DNA of 64,000 nt from contig JAFUTY010000043.1 in the NCBI GenBank assembly GCA_017484005.1, forward strand, positions 1-64,000, given 5' to 3'. The notes beneath the pieces were generated by a model. It was not told where the DNA came from, ran no database searches, and saw only the letters and a list, made by a program, of their open reading frames with translations. Shown here one piece after another: positions 48,273 through 58,133 of the stretch. Position 1 is the stretch's first letter. The number at the start of each line of letters is the position of its first letter. A program made the position numbers and the translations under genes. This DNA is from Selenomonadaceae bacterium (GTDB lineage Bacteria; Bacillota; Negativicutes; Selenomonadales; Selenomonadaceae).

Positions 48273-50063
48273 ATGGCAATGACTTTGAATAACACTGCAT
48301 CGATGGTTGCTCTCGGAAATCTCAATAAAAATGTTAAAAAAGTTGGAACGACTCTCGCAAAAATCGCATCGGGAGATCGAATTCCATCCGCAAAATATGA
48401 TTCGGCAGGGCTTGCGATGTCTGAAATTCTTCGTGAGCAATTGAGATCGTTGCATCAGGATCAGCAGAACGTTCAAAATGGATCTTCATTATTCAAAACT
48501 GCATCGGGCGGAATCGATGACATAATCTCAAACATCCGACGGATCAAAGAATTAACGATCAATGCAGCTAATGATTCGAATTCTGATATTGATCGCGCGA
48601 CAATTCAAAAAGAGGTTGATGCAAGTTTAGCGACGATTGAAGATATCGCTGTCGGAACTGAATATAATGGAATCAAATTACTCGATGGTACACTGGCTCG
48701 ATCTGTCAATAATTCGCATGCACTTGCAGATCCTCATTCAGAACCGACTGGAACTCCAACGATGATAACTGGATCAATGACAATTTCAAGCGATGGAGTC
48801 TATCAACTCGATGAAAGCCTTGGAACGGCAACAATCACTGTCACTGCATCGAATGTGAAAATTATCGGTGCAAGTTCAGCTAAAGATGCCTCGATTGTTG
48901 TAAAAAATCCAGCGAGTTTGTGGCTAGAAAACTATAAAGCGACTGTAACTTCAGATAAAAATTTGATCGATTTTCAAACTGGCGATAATTTTCTCCATTT
49001 GAAAGGAACAAATACTCTAACAAACGCTGGAACTTATAGTTTTGCGACACCTGCTAAAGCTGGAATATGTACAGGAGGCAATTTGACGATATTAGGCGAG
49101 GAAACCACTGGCACTGCCGGAACTTTGAAAATCGATTTGGCGGAATGTATAATGGGCGCATGTATTGGCTCGAATGGCAGTCGCACGAGTGATCTTGGAA
49201 ATCATTCGAACATCAATATCTTGAGCGGAACTTTCGATCTCACTCACCGCGGACATAGCGGTGCGGCAATTGGAAGTGGATGCGGAGCATCTATTGGAGA
49301 TATCACGATTTATGATGGTAAAATTGACATGAATGTTTACAATTGCGACGTCACAATCGGTGCAGATGGCGGAACGAGTTCAATTCGTCCAAGTGTTGGA
49401 AGAATTGTTGTCAATGGCGGTGATATCAATGCAATTATGAGTAGCAATACTCTTACTGATGCAACAATATCTGATTATGCATTTGGGCATGGAGATTATG
49501 CTATCGTTGATACAATTGAATTTAATGGCGGAAAAATTCATGTTGAGAATCAAGGAAACGGAACTGCAATAAAGCCTGGATATAATTTGCCAGGGACTTT
49601 TAGTAATAATGACAAAATTTATGATCAAGATTTACCGAACGTTGGAGGCAGTTCAACTAGTGCTGAAGAAAATCCTCTAGCGATTCATCATGGAACAAAA
49701 TCGAATCAGATGGATCTCTTTTCAATTGAATCAATGCGCCCAAAAGCCATGAAACTTGACAAACTCGATGTGACAACTCGAGATAAAGCTGAATCTGCAA
49801 TTGCAACGATCGAATCAGCTCTGGAATATGCTCTCGATGTTGCAACTGATGTTGGATCATATATGGAACGTCTCGAGCATACTGAATCTAATTTGGAAAT
49901 CAAAGCAGAAAATACTGCTCTATCAGATTCAGTTTTACGCGATGCTGATATGGCAAAAGAGATGACTGAATACACGAAATTCAATGTTTTAACTCAATCG
50001 GCTCAAGCGATGCTGGCGCAGGCAGGACAGAATCAATCTCAAGTTTTAAGTCTGTTGCAATAA
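48273..50063 (+). CDS. Flagellin with beta-helix-like insert (copy 1)
   Basis: A 596-residue flagellin. The D0/D1 ends are MAMTLNNTASMVALGNLNKN, KIASGDRIPSAKYDSAGLAM and, at the C-terminus, SVLRDADMAKEMTEYTKFNV and SLLQ. The middle (about 170-490) has repeats of a strand-and-turn pattern: ITVTASNVKIIGASSAKDAS, GGNLTILGEETTGTAGTLKI, INILSGTFDLTHRGHSGAAI, DITIYDGKIDMNVYNCDVTI, GRIVVNGGDIN. This looks like a right-handed beta helix of the kind seen in carbohydrate-binding surface proteins. The start at ATG 48273 has GGGGAGGA upstream. It probably forms filaments with an adhesive or shielding surface. Confidence 0.9.
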   Translation: MAMTLNNTASMVALGNLNKNVKKVGTTLAKIASGDRIPSAKYDSAGLAMSEILREQLRSLHQDQQNVQNGSSLFKTASGGIDDIISNIRRIKELTINAANDSNSDIDRATIQKEVDASLATIEDIAVGTEYNGIKLLDGTLARSVNNSHALADPHSEPTGTPTMITGSMTISSDGVYQLDESLGTATITVTASNVKIIGASSAKDASIVVKNPASLWLENYKATVTSDKNLIDFQTGDNFLHLKGTNTLTNAGTYSFATPAKAGICTGGNLTILGEETTGTAGTLKIDLAECIMGACIGSNGSRTSDLGNHSNINILSGTFDLTHRGHSGAAIGSGCGASIGDITIYDGKIDMNVYNCDVTIGADGGTSSIRPSVGRIVVNGGDINAIMSSNTLTDATISDYAFGHGDYAIVDTIEFNGGKIHVENQGNGTAIKPGYNLPGTFSNNDKIYDQDLPNVGGSSTSAEENPLAIHHGTKSNQMDLFSIESMRPKAMKLDKLDVTTRDKAESAIATIESALEYALDVATDVGSYMERLEHTESNLEIKAENTALSDSVLRDADMAKEMTEYTKFNVLTQSAQAMLAQAGQNQSQVLSLLQ

Positions 50064-50065
50064 AA

Positions 50066-50107
50066 AAGAGATCCATCGATCGAAAAATGATCGGTGGATC
50101 TTTTCTA
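50066..50107 (+). terminator. Terminator of flagellin copy 1
   Basis: AGATCCATCGATC...GATCGGTGGATCT hairpin, A6 on the left, TTTTCTATTT on the right, directly after the stop. Confidence 0.85.
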
Positions 50108-50149
50108 TTTCAGTAAAAATTTCGAAATAGATTCTAAGGAGGGATTCAA

Positions 50150-50434
50150 ATGTTAATGGTTAGAAACATGAATGATTTTCTGAATCAGATGATGGGCGTG
50201 CCGATTCATAGTAAAGCCGGCTCGAAACGAATCGAGGATGCTGGAATCGATACAAACAGCAAAGCTTATCAAGTCGTGATTTCAGACATGGAATCGCGTG
50301 CTGGAAGTGGAATCGCTTATACAAATCCCGAAGCGATCAAAAATCGAATGGCTCAATATGATTCCGACGGAAACTGGATCAATCCTGCGTTGAAATATGG
50401 CGCAAAATCCAATGGCAAAGTCTTTTTTGGATGA
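50150..50434 (+). CDS. Small conserved-type protein, DUF3879/DUF6033-like C-terminus
   Basis: A 94-residue protein. The ATG at 50150 has AAGGAGGG with ideal spacing, and a terminator follows. The segment SKRIEDAGIDTNSKAYQVVI and then GIAYTNPEAIKNRMAQYDSDG resembles a motif found in signal-peptide-less Firmicutes proteins of unknown function that are common near flagellar genes. I name no function. CGAAAT stands at 50123-50128, as before the flagellins. Confidence 0.7.
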   Translation: MLMVRNMNDFLNQMMGVPIHSKAGSKRIEDAGIDTNSKAYQVVISDMESRAGSGIAYTNPEAIKNRMAQYDSDGNWINPALKYGAKSNGKVFFG

Positions 50435-50439
50435 TTCGA

Positions 50440-50482
50440 AAAATCCTCGATCGAAACAAAATCGGTCGAGGATCTTTTTTTG
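50440..50482 (+). terminator. Terminator of the 50150 gene
   Basis: AATCCTCGATCG...CGGTCGAGGATC hairpin followed by T7, four bases after the stop. The sequence is nearly the same as at 48183-48222. Confidence 0.87.
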
Positions 50483-50546
50483 CTTGAAAGAATTTCTTCA
50501 AACGTATATTCTCGCAAATCGAAGTCACAATTAAGGAGGTTAGAAA

Positions 50547-51482
50547 ATGTTTTGCAGAAGCTGCGGCGCAAAAATTCCAGATGATTCGAGATTCTGTCCT
50601 CAATGCGGTGAGAAAGTTGTAACGATTTCAGATTCAGATCAATCAGAACGAAAATCTCAACAATCTCGACAAAATCAACAATCAAAAAAATCAGCTGGAA
50701 AAACTCTCACAATTCTTGGAAAATATCAAGTCAGCGTCAGTCCAAATCTCGAAAAATATGTCGTCGTGCGAAGAGTTTTGGAACAATATGCATCGATTCA
50801 GCAGAAACGAGCGTATGATTTTGCCATGGAAAATGTCTACAATTTCGACGATGTCTATAAAATCATGATGCCCGGCTGTTTAAAATTGATGCATGATTAT
50901 GCAGAATTCGCAGCGGATCTTTTCAAGCGGATAGGATTGGATGCAGTCGATGCGGCAGTGCTTATCAAAAAATCAATCACTGAAGAATCTTACAATGCGG
51001 AGTTTCCAAATATCAATCTAGCCATGGATAAATTCGAGGCTTTTATGGATACTCCAAAAACAAAATCGGTAATCGATGAAGCAAAAAGCGAGCTGTATGA
51101 TGAACTGGATGTCGAAGCCGAATGTGCTGGAGGAATCTATAATATCTGCTGCAAAATCATGGATACCGCAATTGATCTATTCATCGCGGCGGGATTAATT
51201 CCAGATGTTCAATTCGATTCAAAAACTGCACGAGATAATTACAAATCAATAGTGCGGGCGTTTGAGAATTCGAGAATCACAGAATCAGAAGCGATCGATC
51301 ATTTGTGTCAGTGCATCGAGCTCGAGCCCTATCACCTTTGGTTTCCAGCTTACATTTTCAAAATCAATCCACAAAGCGAGCGGGATATTCTCGCGCTTTG
51401 CGATTATTTTGGAATCAAGGAACAGATTGAAACGTGGATTGAATCGATTAAACGAAATCCGGATGAAATTCCAGGATTTTAA
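50547..51482 (+). CDS. Zinc-ribbon protein of unknown function
   Basis: A 311-residue protein. An N-terminal zinc ribbon (MFCRSCGAKI...FCPQCGEKV, Cys3, Cys6, Cys17, Cys20) is followed by a Gln/Ser/Lys-rich linker (about 35-55), a domain with KTLTILGKYQVSVSPNLEKY, and a mostly helical C-terminal domain. No membrane helix is seen. AAGGAGG precedes the ATG. It is 15 bases upstream of leuS and therefore co-transcribed, but no link with leucine charging is evident. Confidence 0.82.
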   Translation: MFCRSCGAKIPDDSRFCPQCGEKVVTISDSDQSERKSQQSRQNQQSKKSAGKTLTILGKYQVSVSPNLEKYVVVRRVLEQYASIQQKRAYDFAMENVYNFDDVYKIMMPGCLKLMHDYAEFAADLFKRIGLDAVDAAVLIKKSITEESYNAEFPNINLAMDKFEAFMDTPKTKSVIDEAKSELYDELDVEAECAGGIYNICCKIMDTAIDLFIAAGLIPDVQFDSKTARDNYKSIVRAFENSRITESEAIDHLCQCIELEPYHLWFPAYIFKINPQSERDILALCDYFGIKEQIETWIESIKRNPDEIPGF

Positions 51483-51497
51483 GAGGAGGAAATTTTT

Positions 51498-53960
51498 TTG
51501 GACAAATATATTCCGCAGGAAATCGAGAAAAAGTGGCAGGATCAATGGGAATCGGCGAATTCATTTCACACTGACGAAGATCCATCGAAGAAAAAATATT
51601 ACGCGCTCGAGATGTTTCCATATCCTTCGGGGAATCTTCACATGGGACACGTGCGCAATTATTCAATCGGCGATGTTGTTGCGCGATTCAAAAAGATGCG
51701 CGGCTTCAATGTTCTGCATCCGATGGGATTCGATGCGTTTGGAATGCCTGCTGAAAATGCAGCGATCGAGCATGGAATTCATCCGCGTGATTGGACACTC
51801 AAAAACATCGAAAATATGATCCGTCAGCAGAAATCGATGGGACTCTCGTACGATTGGAATCGAAAAGTTGAAACATGTCAGCCGGATTATTATCGATGGA
51901 CTCAATGGCTGTTTGAACTTTTTTATGAACGTGGCTTGGCTTATAAAAAGGAAGCATCGGTCAACTGGTGCGATAATTGCGGAACTGTTTTGGCGAATGA
52001 GCAGGTTATCGATGGAAGATGCTGGCGCTGCGATGGTGAAGTTCATAAAAAAAATCTCGCGCAATGGTTTTTCAAAATCACTGATTACGCGGAAGAACTT
52101 TTGGCGGATCTCTCAAAACTCGATGGATGGCCTGAACGCGTCAAAACGATGCAGGAAAATTGGATTGGAAAATCTGAAGGCTGTGAATTCCATTTCGATA
52201 TCGAGGGATTCGATGAAAAACTTTCGGTTTATACAACGCGTCCAGATACTGCATTCGGAATCACATTTGTAGTTTTAGCCGCGGAACATCCACTGGTTGA
52301 AAAATTGATCGCTGGACGTGAAAATGAATCAGAAATTCGAGCATTCATCTCTGAAACTCTCAAAATGTCTGAAATGGAAAGAACTTCTGCCGCATCGGAG
52401 AAAAAAGGAATATTCACTGGAGCATTTGCGATTTCTCCATTCACCGGCAAAAAAATTCCGATCTGGATTTCAAATTACGTTCTATATAATTACGGAACTG
52501 GTGCAGTCATGGGAGTTCCAGCGCATGACGAGCGCGATTGGATGTTCGCCTCGAAATATGGAATCGATAAAATTATCGTCATCGATCGTCCCGAAAAATC
52601 TTTGAAACTCGATGAAATGGATAATGCATACATCGAGCCTGGAGTTTTGATAAATTCCGGAGAGTTCAATGGAATTCCGAATGAAGATGCAAAATCGAAA
52701 ATCGTTGACTGGCTCGAATCGAAAAATCTCGGCTCGCGAAAAATCAATTACAAACTTCGCGATTGGCTGATTTCGCGTCAAAGATATTGGGGCGCACCGA
52801 TTCCAGTGATTTATTGCGATAAATGCGGCGAGCAGCTCGTTCCGAAAGATCAATTGCCAGTTTTACTGCCGGATGATGTCGAATTTAAGCAGGGAGCATT
52901 GAGTCCTCTCGCAACATCGAAAACTTTTTCAGATTGCAAATGTCCAAAATGCGGAGGTCATGCGCGTCGCGAGACTGATACAATGGACACATTCATCTGC
53001 TCGAGCTGGTATTATCTGCGTTATGCCGATCCGAAAAATTCCAGCGAGCCGTTTGAAAAATCGAAAGTGAATTATTGGAATCCAGTCGATCAATACATCG
53101 GCGGAATTGAACATGCGATTCTTCATCTGCTCTATTCGCGATTCTTCACCAAAGTTCTCCGCGATGCAAAATTGCTCGATTTTGATGAGCCGTTCACGAA
53201 TCTTTTGACGCAGGGAATGGTTATCAAAGACGGCGCAAAGATGTCAAAGTCGAAGGGAAATGTTGTCTCGCCGGAAGAGATTATCGAGAAATATGGAGCT
53301 GATACCGCTCGACTTTTCATTCTATTCGCCGCGCCGGTTGAAAGAGATCTCGATTGGAGCGATCAAGGAGTCGAGGGAGCATCGAGATTTTTGAATCGAG
53401 TTTGGAGAATTTTGCTGCAGTTCGAAGATCAAATCAAAACTGCGCAGGATTCTTATGATGTTTCGACTCTCAATAAAGATGAAATCGATCTTCGTCGAAT
53501 TCTTCATCGAACGATCAAAAAAGTCACGGAAGATATCAGCGATCGATTCATGTTCAACACAGCGATCTCGTCGCTGATGGAATTGACAAATGCAATTTAT
53601 GGATTCCAGGATAAACCGCTGAATCCAAATCTCGCGCGAGAAGTTGCTCGAAATCTGTTGATCATGCTCGCGCCATTCGTTCCACATATTTCATCTGAAC
53701 TTTGGTCGAGAATTTTTGCGAATGAAAAAGATGTTCACGAACAAAATTGGTGCGAATTTGATCCGTCGGCGATTGTTGAAGATGAAATCGAGATTGTTTT
53801 GCAGATCAATGGCAAGGTTAGAGATCGAATCAAAATTCCTGCGACGCTTGATAAAGATGGAATGGAAAAGATCGCTAGAGAATCGAAATTCGTCGAGAAT
53901 AAAACTATCGTCAAGATCATTTGCGTTCCGAAAAAATTGATCAATGTTGTCGTGAAATAA
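51498..53960 (+). CDS. leuS: Leucyl-tRNA synthetase
   Basis: An 820-residue class I synthetase. [20 protein letters not shown] (HIGH site) is near residue 40, followed by a CP1 editing domain ([26 protein letters not shown]), a zinc region ([19 protein letters not shown]) and KMSKSKGN. The C-terminal anticodon-binding domain ends in [15 protein letters not shown]. It has a TTG start at 51498 with GAGGAGGA upstream. Confidence 0.97.
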   Translation: MDKYIPQEIEKKWQDQWESANSFHTDEDPSKKKYYALEMFPYPSGNLHMGHVRNYSIGDVVARFKKMRGFNVLHPMGFDAFGMPAENAAIEHGIHPRDWTLKNIENMIRQQKSMGLSYDWNRKVETCQPDYYRWTQWLFELFYERGLAYKKEASVNWCDNCGTVLANEQVIDGRCWRCDGEVHKKNLAQWFFKITDYAEELLADLSKLDGWPERVKTMQENWIGKSEGCEFHFDIEGFDEKLSVYTTRPDTAFGITFVVLAAEHPLVEKLIAGRENESEIRAFISETLKMSEMERTSAASEKKGIFTGAFAISPFTGKKIPIWISNYVLYNYGTGAVMGVPAHDERDWMFASKYGIDKIIVIDRPEKSLKLDEMDNAYIEPGVLINSGEFNGIPNEDAKSKIVDWLESKNLGSRKINYKLRDWLISRQRYWGAPIPVIYCDKCGEQLVPKDQLPVLLPDDVEFKQGALSPLATSKTFSDCKCPKCGGHARRETDTMDTFICSSWYYLRYADPKNSSEPFEKSKVNYWNPVDQYIGGIEHAILHLLYSRFFTKVLRDAKLLDFDEPFTNLLTQGMVIKDGAKMSKSKGNVVSPEEIIEKYGADTARLFILFAAPVERDLDWSDQGVEGASRFLNRVWRILLQFEDQIKTAQDSYDVSTLNKDEIDLRRILHRTIKKVTEDISDRFMFNTAISSLMELTNAIYGFQDKPLNPNLAREVARNLLIMLAPFVPHISSELWSRIFANEKDVHEQNWCEFDPSAIVEDEIEIVLQINGKVRDRIKIPATLDKDGMEKIARESKFVENKTIVKIICVPKKLINVVVK

Positions 53961-53971
53961 TTTTTCACAAA

Positions 53972-54020
53972 TAAAAAAGAGATCCCCGATAGATCAAATG
54001 ATCTGTCGGGGATCTTTTTT
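53972..54020. terminator. Bidirectional terminator between leuS and flagellin copy 2
   Basis: AAGAGATCCCCGA(TA)GATC...GATC(TG)TCGGGGATCTTTTTT hairpin between convergent genes. Confidence 0.88.
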
Positions 54021-55743
54021 ATTGCAACAAACTCAAAACTTGAGATTGATTTTGTCCAGCTTGAGCTAACATCGCTTGAGCCGATTGAGTTAAAACATTG
54101 AACTTGGTATATTCAGTCATTTCTTTCGCCATATCAGCATCTCTCAACACTGAATCTGATAGCGCAGTATTTTCAGATTTGATTTCCAAATTCGATTCGG
54201 TATGCTCGAGACGTTCCATGTAAGATCCCACATCAGTTGCAACATCGAGAGCATATTCCAAAGCCGATTCGATTGTCGCAATTGCAGATTCAGCTTTCTC
54301 TCGAGTTGTTACATCCAATTTTTCGAGATCCATCGCTTTAGGACGCATTGAATTGATGTAAAATAGATCCATCTGATTCGATTTTGTTCCGTGATGAATC
54401 GCTAAGGGATTAAAATCAATTCCGCCGCCGATTGGAATGTTTGGAAGATCTTGATCATAAATTCGATTTCCCTCACTAAAAGTCCCTGGCAAATTGTAAT
54501 TAGGATCGACTGTAGTTCCTCCATTGGCGTTTTGAAGATGAATTTTTCCGCCTGGAAATTGAATCGATGAAACATTGCCGCCGACAACATTTGCATCGCC
54601 GCCCCAGCTTGCCCATCGATTCGCTGTAATATCGCCGCCGTAAACCGTGATAGAGTTTGGACTGCCGTGATTATTTCCAATCGCTGAACTGCCTTGCCCA
54701 GATCCCACATTGAAACTGCCATCATAAATTGTAATGTCGCCAATTGATCCGGATCTGCTCGCGCCAATCGATGCACCAATTTGAGGACTTGCGAGATCAA
54801 AAGTCCCACTGAGAATCGTGATATTCGATTGATTATCAGTCTCTCCATTATTCGAACCGATCATCGCGCCGTAAGTGAATTCATGCATTGTAATTTTCAA
54901 ACTTCCATTCGTACCAGAATTTTCTTCACCGGAGACCGTCAAATTTCCGCCCGCATGAATCACTGCGCTCGATGTATTTCTGCCAGCGTCGCAATCGATT
55001 GAATTCGTTCCTTTGAGATGTAGAAAATTATTTGCGCCTTGAAAATCGATCATGTTTTTATCTTCGCCGGAACTCGATTTAAAATTTTCAAGCCACAGAC
55101 TCGATGAATTTTGCATGATTATTGAAACATCTTTAGCTGAACTTGCACCGATAATTTTAACATTCGACGCGGTGACTGTGATTGTTGCCGTTCCGAGATT
55201 TTCATCGAGTTGATAGACTGAATTTTCGTCTGAAATTGTAATCGATCCGGTTATCATCGTCGGAGATCCAGTCGGTTCAGATCGTTTATCGAAAAGATCA
55301 TTATCAGATCCAGATTTTGCGAAAGTTCCGTCTAAAAGTTTGATTCCGTTATATTCAGTTCCTACAGCTATATCTTCAATTGTTGCTAAACTTGCATCGA
55401 CTTCTTTTTGAATTGTAACTCGATCGATATCAGAATTCGAATCATTTGCGGAATTGATAGCTAATTCTTTCAACCTCCGGATGTTTTGAATGATATCATC
55501 GATTCCGCCTGCTGCAGTTTTGAATAATGAAGATCCATTTTGAACATTCTGCTGATCCTGGTGCAAAGATCTCAACTGCTCACGCATGATTTCAGACATC
55601 GCAAGTCCTGCTGAATCATATTTCGCCGAAGGAATTCGATCTCCCGATGCAATTTTTGCGAGAGTTGTGCCAACTTTTTTTACGTTTTTATTGAGAGTTC
55701 CCAATGCAACCATCGATGCGGAATTATTAAGAGTCATTGTCAT
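54019..55743 (-). CDS. Flagellin with beta-helix-like insert (copy 2)
   Basis: A 574-residue paralogue of copy 1. The filament domains are nearly identical (VKKVGTTLAKIASGDRIPSA, IASGDRIPSAKYDSAGLAMS, C-terminal AQAMLAQAGQNQSQVLSLLQ). The insert (about 170-470) has the same blocks: ITVTASNVKIIGASSAKDVS, GGNLTVSGEENSGTNGSLKI, NITILSGTFDLASPQIGASI, DITIYDGSFNVGSGQGSSAI. The ends are conserved while the inserts vary, which suggests diversification of the exposed domain. The ATG at 55743 has a GGGAG site 10 bases upstream, with a sigma-28-like promoter at 55777-55803. Confidence 0.9.
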   Translation of the reverse strand: MTMTLNNSASMVALGTLNKNVKKVGTTLAKIASGDRIPSAKYDSAGLAMSEIMREQLRSLHQDQQNVQNGSSLFKTAAGGIDDIIQNIRRLKELAINSANDSNSDIDRVTIQKEVDASLATIEDIAVGTEYNGIKLLDGTFAKSGSDNDLFDKRSEPTGSPTMITGSITISDENSVYQLDENLGTATITVTASNVKIIGASSAKDVSIIMQNSSSLWLENFKSSSGEDKNMIDFQGANNFLHLKGTNSIDCDAGRNTSSAVIHAGGNLTVSGEENSGTNGSLKITMHEFTYGAMIGSNNGETDNQSNITILSGTFDLASPQIGASIGASRSGSIGDITIYDGSFNVGSGQGSSAIGNNHGSPNSITVYGGDITANRWASWGGDANVVGGNVSSIQFPGGKIHLQNANGGTTVDPNYNLPGTFSEGNRIYDQDLPNIPIGGGIDFNPLAIHHGTKSNQMDLFYINSMRPKAMDLEKLDVTTREKAESAIATIESALEYALDVATDVGSYMERLEHTESNLEIKSENTALSDSVLRDADMAKEMTEYTKFNVLTQSAQAMLAQAGQNQSQVLSLLQ

Positions 55744-55776
55744 TTCGAATCATCTCCCGATTAAATCCTCTCAGGC

Positions 55777-55803
55777 ATTTCGATTAATTTTATACTCAAC
55801 TTA
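55777..55803 (-). promoter_or_regulatory. Sigma-28-like promoter of flagellin copy 2
   Basis: On the minus strand, TAAG, a 15-base spacer, then ATCGAAAT (ending at 55777). It lies 34 bases before the ATG. The architecture matches the promoters at 16034-16060 and 18150-18176. Confidence 0.55.
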
Positions 55804-55838
55804 AAAATCCCCCGACCGTTTTTTAATCGAGGGATTTT
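55803..55838 (-). terminator. Terminator of flagellin copy 3
   Basis: AAAATCCC(C)CGA...TCGAGGGATTTT hairpin just past the copy 3 stop. It is the same sequence type as 16307-16348. It overlaps the upstream edge of the copy 2 promoter. Confidence 0.82.
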
Positions 55839-55842
55839 ACTT

Positions 55843-57570
55843 TTATTGCAACAAGCTCAAAACTTGAGATTGATTCTGATTTGCTTGAGCTAGCATCGAT
55901 TGCGAGACTTGCAACAATATATTCGATTTTGTATATTCAGTCATTTCCCGAGCCATATCAGCGTCTCTCAACACTGAATTTGATAATGCAGTATTTTCAG
56001 CTTTGATTTGGATATTTGATTCGGTAAATTCAAGCCGTTCCATGCTTGCACCGACATCCGCAGCAACATCGAGTGCATATTCGACTGCAGCATTGATTCT
56101 TCCAATTGCCGATAAAGCTTTTTCTTGAGTTGTTACGTCAAGAGCATCAATGCCAAGCGCATCTGGACGCATTGACTCTATCGATAACAAATTCATCTGA
56201 CTCGATTTTGTTCCGGTATGAATTGCAAAAGGTTTAACAATGTAAATAGAATCATCAAATTTTGCATTGTTAAGGTCTTGATCATACACGCGATGGTAGT
56301 CGCTAAATATTCCTGGCAAATTGTATGAGGGCTCAACTGCCACTCCATAAATACTGTCGTATTTAACATTTTCAATATGAATTTTGCCGCCAGTAAATTG
56401 AATTGATGACGTATTTCCGCCGACGACGTACGCATCATCCCCACGTTCCGCCAAACGAGTCGCAGTAATATCTCCACCATAAACTTTAATCACATTAGGA
56501 GTGCCTTGATTGTTTCCGAGAGCCGCGCTCCCCTGCCCAGATCCTAGATTGAAAGTTCCATCGTAAATGGTAATGTCACCAATCGAGGCAGATCCACCCG
56601 CACCGATAGCCGCGGCAGTTTGAGATCCAGTCAGATTAAACGTTCCGCTGAGAATCGTGATATTGGATGAATTGCTATACTCACCGTCATTTGAACCAAT
56701 CATCGCGCCACGTGTACCTCCGCTTCGCGTTATAGTCAAACTTCCATTATCGCCAGTGTTTTCTTCGCCGCAAATTGTAAGATTTCCGCCCGCATGAATT
56801 GTTGCAGTGCTGTTATTGTTCGAATTCGTGATTGAGTTCGTCCCTAAAAGATGCAAAAAATTTTTATCACCGCGAAAATCGATTATACTTTTATCGCTAG
56901 AGGAACTTGCCATGAAATTTTCAAGCCACAAACTTCCAGAATTTTGCATGACGATTGAAACATCTTGCGCCGAATCTGAACCGATAATCTTTACGTTGTT
57001 TGCCGCGATAGTGATTGTGCATATACCAACACTATCATCGATTTCATAGACGGAATTTTCTTCATAAATCGTTATTGAATTTGTAATGGTTGATCTAATA
57101 CCATCCGGTTCAGAGTGCGTATCTAAAAGGACATCCATGATTCTAACTTTTGCCAGAGTTCCATCGAGTAATTTGATTCCGTTATATTCAGTCCCGACTG
57201 CAATATCTTCAATCGCCAATAAACTCGCATCGACTTCTTTTTGAATCGTTTTTCGATCCGTGTCTGTATTTGAATCGTTAGCAGAATTGATAGCGAGTTC
57301 TTTTATTCGACGAACGTTTTGAATAATTGTATCGATTCCGCCTTCTGCAACGCGAAACAAAGAAGAGCCATTTTGAACGTTTTGCTGATCTTGTTGCAAT
57401 GCTCTCAATTGTTCGCGCATTCTTGTGCTAATCGCGAAAACGGAGGCATCGAATTTTGCGGCGGGAATTCTAAAGCCACTGCTAATTTTGGTGAGGCTCG
57501 CGCTGGCATTTTTGGCGTTGTTGTTTAGATTTCGAGTTATCGATCTAGAATCGTTCAGAGTTACCGCCAT
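55843..57570 (-). CDS. Flagellin with beta-helix-like insert (copy 3)
   Basis: A 575-residue paralogue, more diverged at the N-terminus (MAVTLNDSRSITRNLNNNAK, LTKISSGFRIPAAKFDASVF) but with the same middle (DNVKIIGSDSAQDVS-like, GGNLTICGEENTGDNGSLTI, NITILSGTFNLTGSQTAAAI, DITIYDGTFNLGSGQGSAAL) and the C-terminal SLLQ. Its filament domain resembles the flagellinolysin more than copies 1 and 2 do (RDADMAREMTEYTKSNILLQ). The ATG at 57570 has GAGGTGA upstream. TGAG-N15-AACGAAAT at 57592-57618 may be its promoter. Confidence 0.9.
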   Translation of the reverse strand: MAVTLNDSRSITRNLNNNAKNASASLTKISSGFRIPAAKFDASVFAISTRMREQLRALQQDQQNVQNGSSLFRVAEGGIDTIIQNVRRIKELAINSANDSNTDTDRKTIQKEVDASLLAIEDIAVGTEYNGIKLLDGTLAKVRIMDVLLDTHSEPDGIRSTITNSITIYEENSVYEIDDSVGICTITIAANNVKIIGSDSAQDVSIVMQNSGSLWLENFMASSSSDKSIIDFRGDKNFLHLLGTNSITNSNNNSTATIHAGGNLTICGEENTGDNGSLTITRSGGTRGAMIGSNDGEYSNSSNITILSGTFNLTGSQTAAAIGAGGSASIGDITIYDGTFNLGSGQGSAALGNNQGTPNVIKVYGGDITATRLAERGDDAYVVGGNTSSIQFTGGKIHIENVKYDSIYGVAVEPSYNLPGIFSDYHRVYDQDLNNAKFDDSIYIVKPFAIHTGTKSSQMNLLSIESMRPDALGIDALDVTTQEKALSAIGRINAAVEYALDVAADVGASMERLEFTESNIQIKAENTALSNSVLRDADMAREMTEYTKSNILLQVSQSMLAQANQNQSQVLSLLQ

Positions 57571-57591
57571 CTCGAATCACCTCACTCGATT

Positions 57592-57618
57592 GTATTTCGT
57601 TGATTTTCAGAGGAAACT
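57592..57618 (-). promoter_or_regulatory. Possible sigma-28-like promoter of flagellin copy 3
   Basis: On the minus strand, TGAG, a 15-base spacer, then AACGAAAT ending at about 57594. It lies about 23 bases before the ATG. Weaker than the copy 2 promoter. Confidence 0.4.
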
Positions 57619-57668
57619 CAATAACATTCATTAAATTGATTTTTGTAATTGTAAAATAATCCACAAAT

Positions 57669-57714
57669 GAAAAAAAGATCCACCGATCGAAATTTTGATC
57701 GATGGATCTTTTTT
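57669..57714 (-). terminator. Terminator of the 57713 membrane protein gene
   Basis: AAAAAAGATCCACCGATCG...CGATGGATCTTTTTT hairpin that overlaps the stop codon region at 57713. It lies between the flagellin copy 3 promoter region and the 57713 gene. Confidence 0.85.
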
Positions 57715-58129
57715 AATTTCTCTCGCGTCGAAATCTTTTCTCGAGATGTTTTCGAGCGAATTGGAAAATCGCGCTGTTCTCATTGAATTTCATATCATCC
57801 TTCACGAAGAAAGATCGAATGTATAGAGCTACTGAAATCGGTGCGAGAAACCATCCAAACGCTAAAAGAAAAATGATCTGAATCAAAGTCGTTTGAAACA
57901 TTCTTCTAAACCATGTCTTTGTATTTTGAACGAGCCCTTCATCCTCGCGAGCCTCTGGATTGATTGAATCCCAAACCTGCAGCAAAAATTCGCCGATCAT
58001 ATCTTCCAAATATGTCACTGCTCGCCAGCAGATGAAAAGATATAGCAGAAACAAAAATAGAATCGTTCCGATGACTGTGAAAAATTCCCAGCCGAGATGA
58101 AATCCATGTCCAAAAATCGAAAAATCCAT
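57713..58129 (-). CDS. Small membrane protein of unknown function
   Basis: A 138-residue protein with two membrane helices (about 17-40, ITVIGTILFLFLLYLFICWR-like, and about 80-103, IQIIFLLAFGWFLAPISVAL). A cytoplasmic or periplasmic loop with many acidic residues separates them, and the C-terminal tail is basic (RKHLEKRFRRERN). No family recognised. It starts 4 bases after the end of the LysR remnant and is probably co-transcribed with it. Confidence 0.7.
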   Translation of the reverse strand: MDFSIFGHGFHLGWEFFTVIGTILFLFLLYLFICWRAVTYLEDMIGEFLLQVWDSINPEAREDEGLVQNTKTWFRRMFQTTLIQIIFLLAFGWFLAPISVALYIRSFFVKDDMKFNENSAIFQFARKHLEKRFRRERN

Positions 58130-58133
58130 AAAA

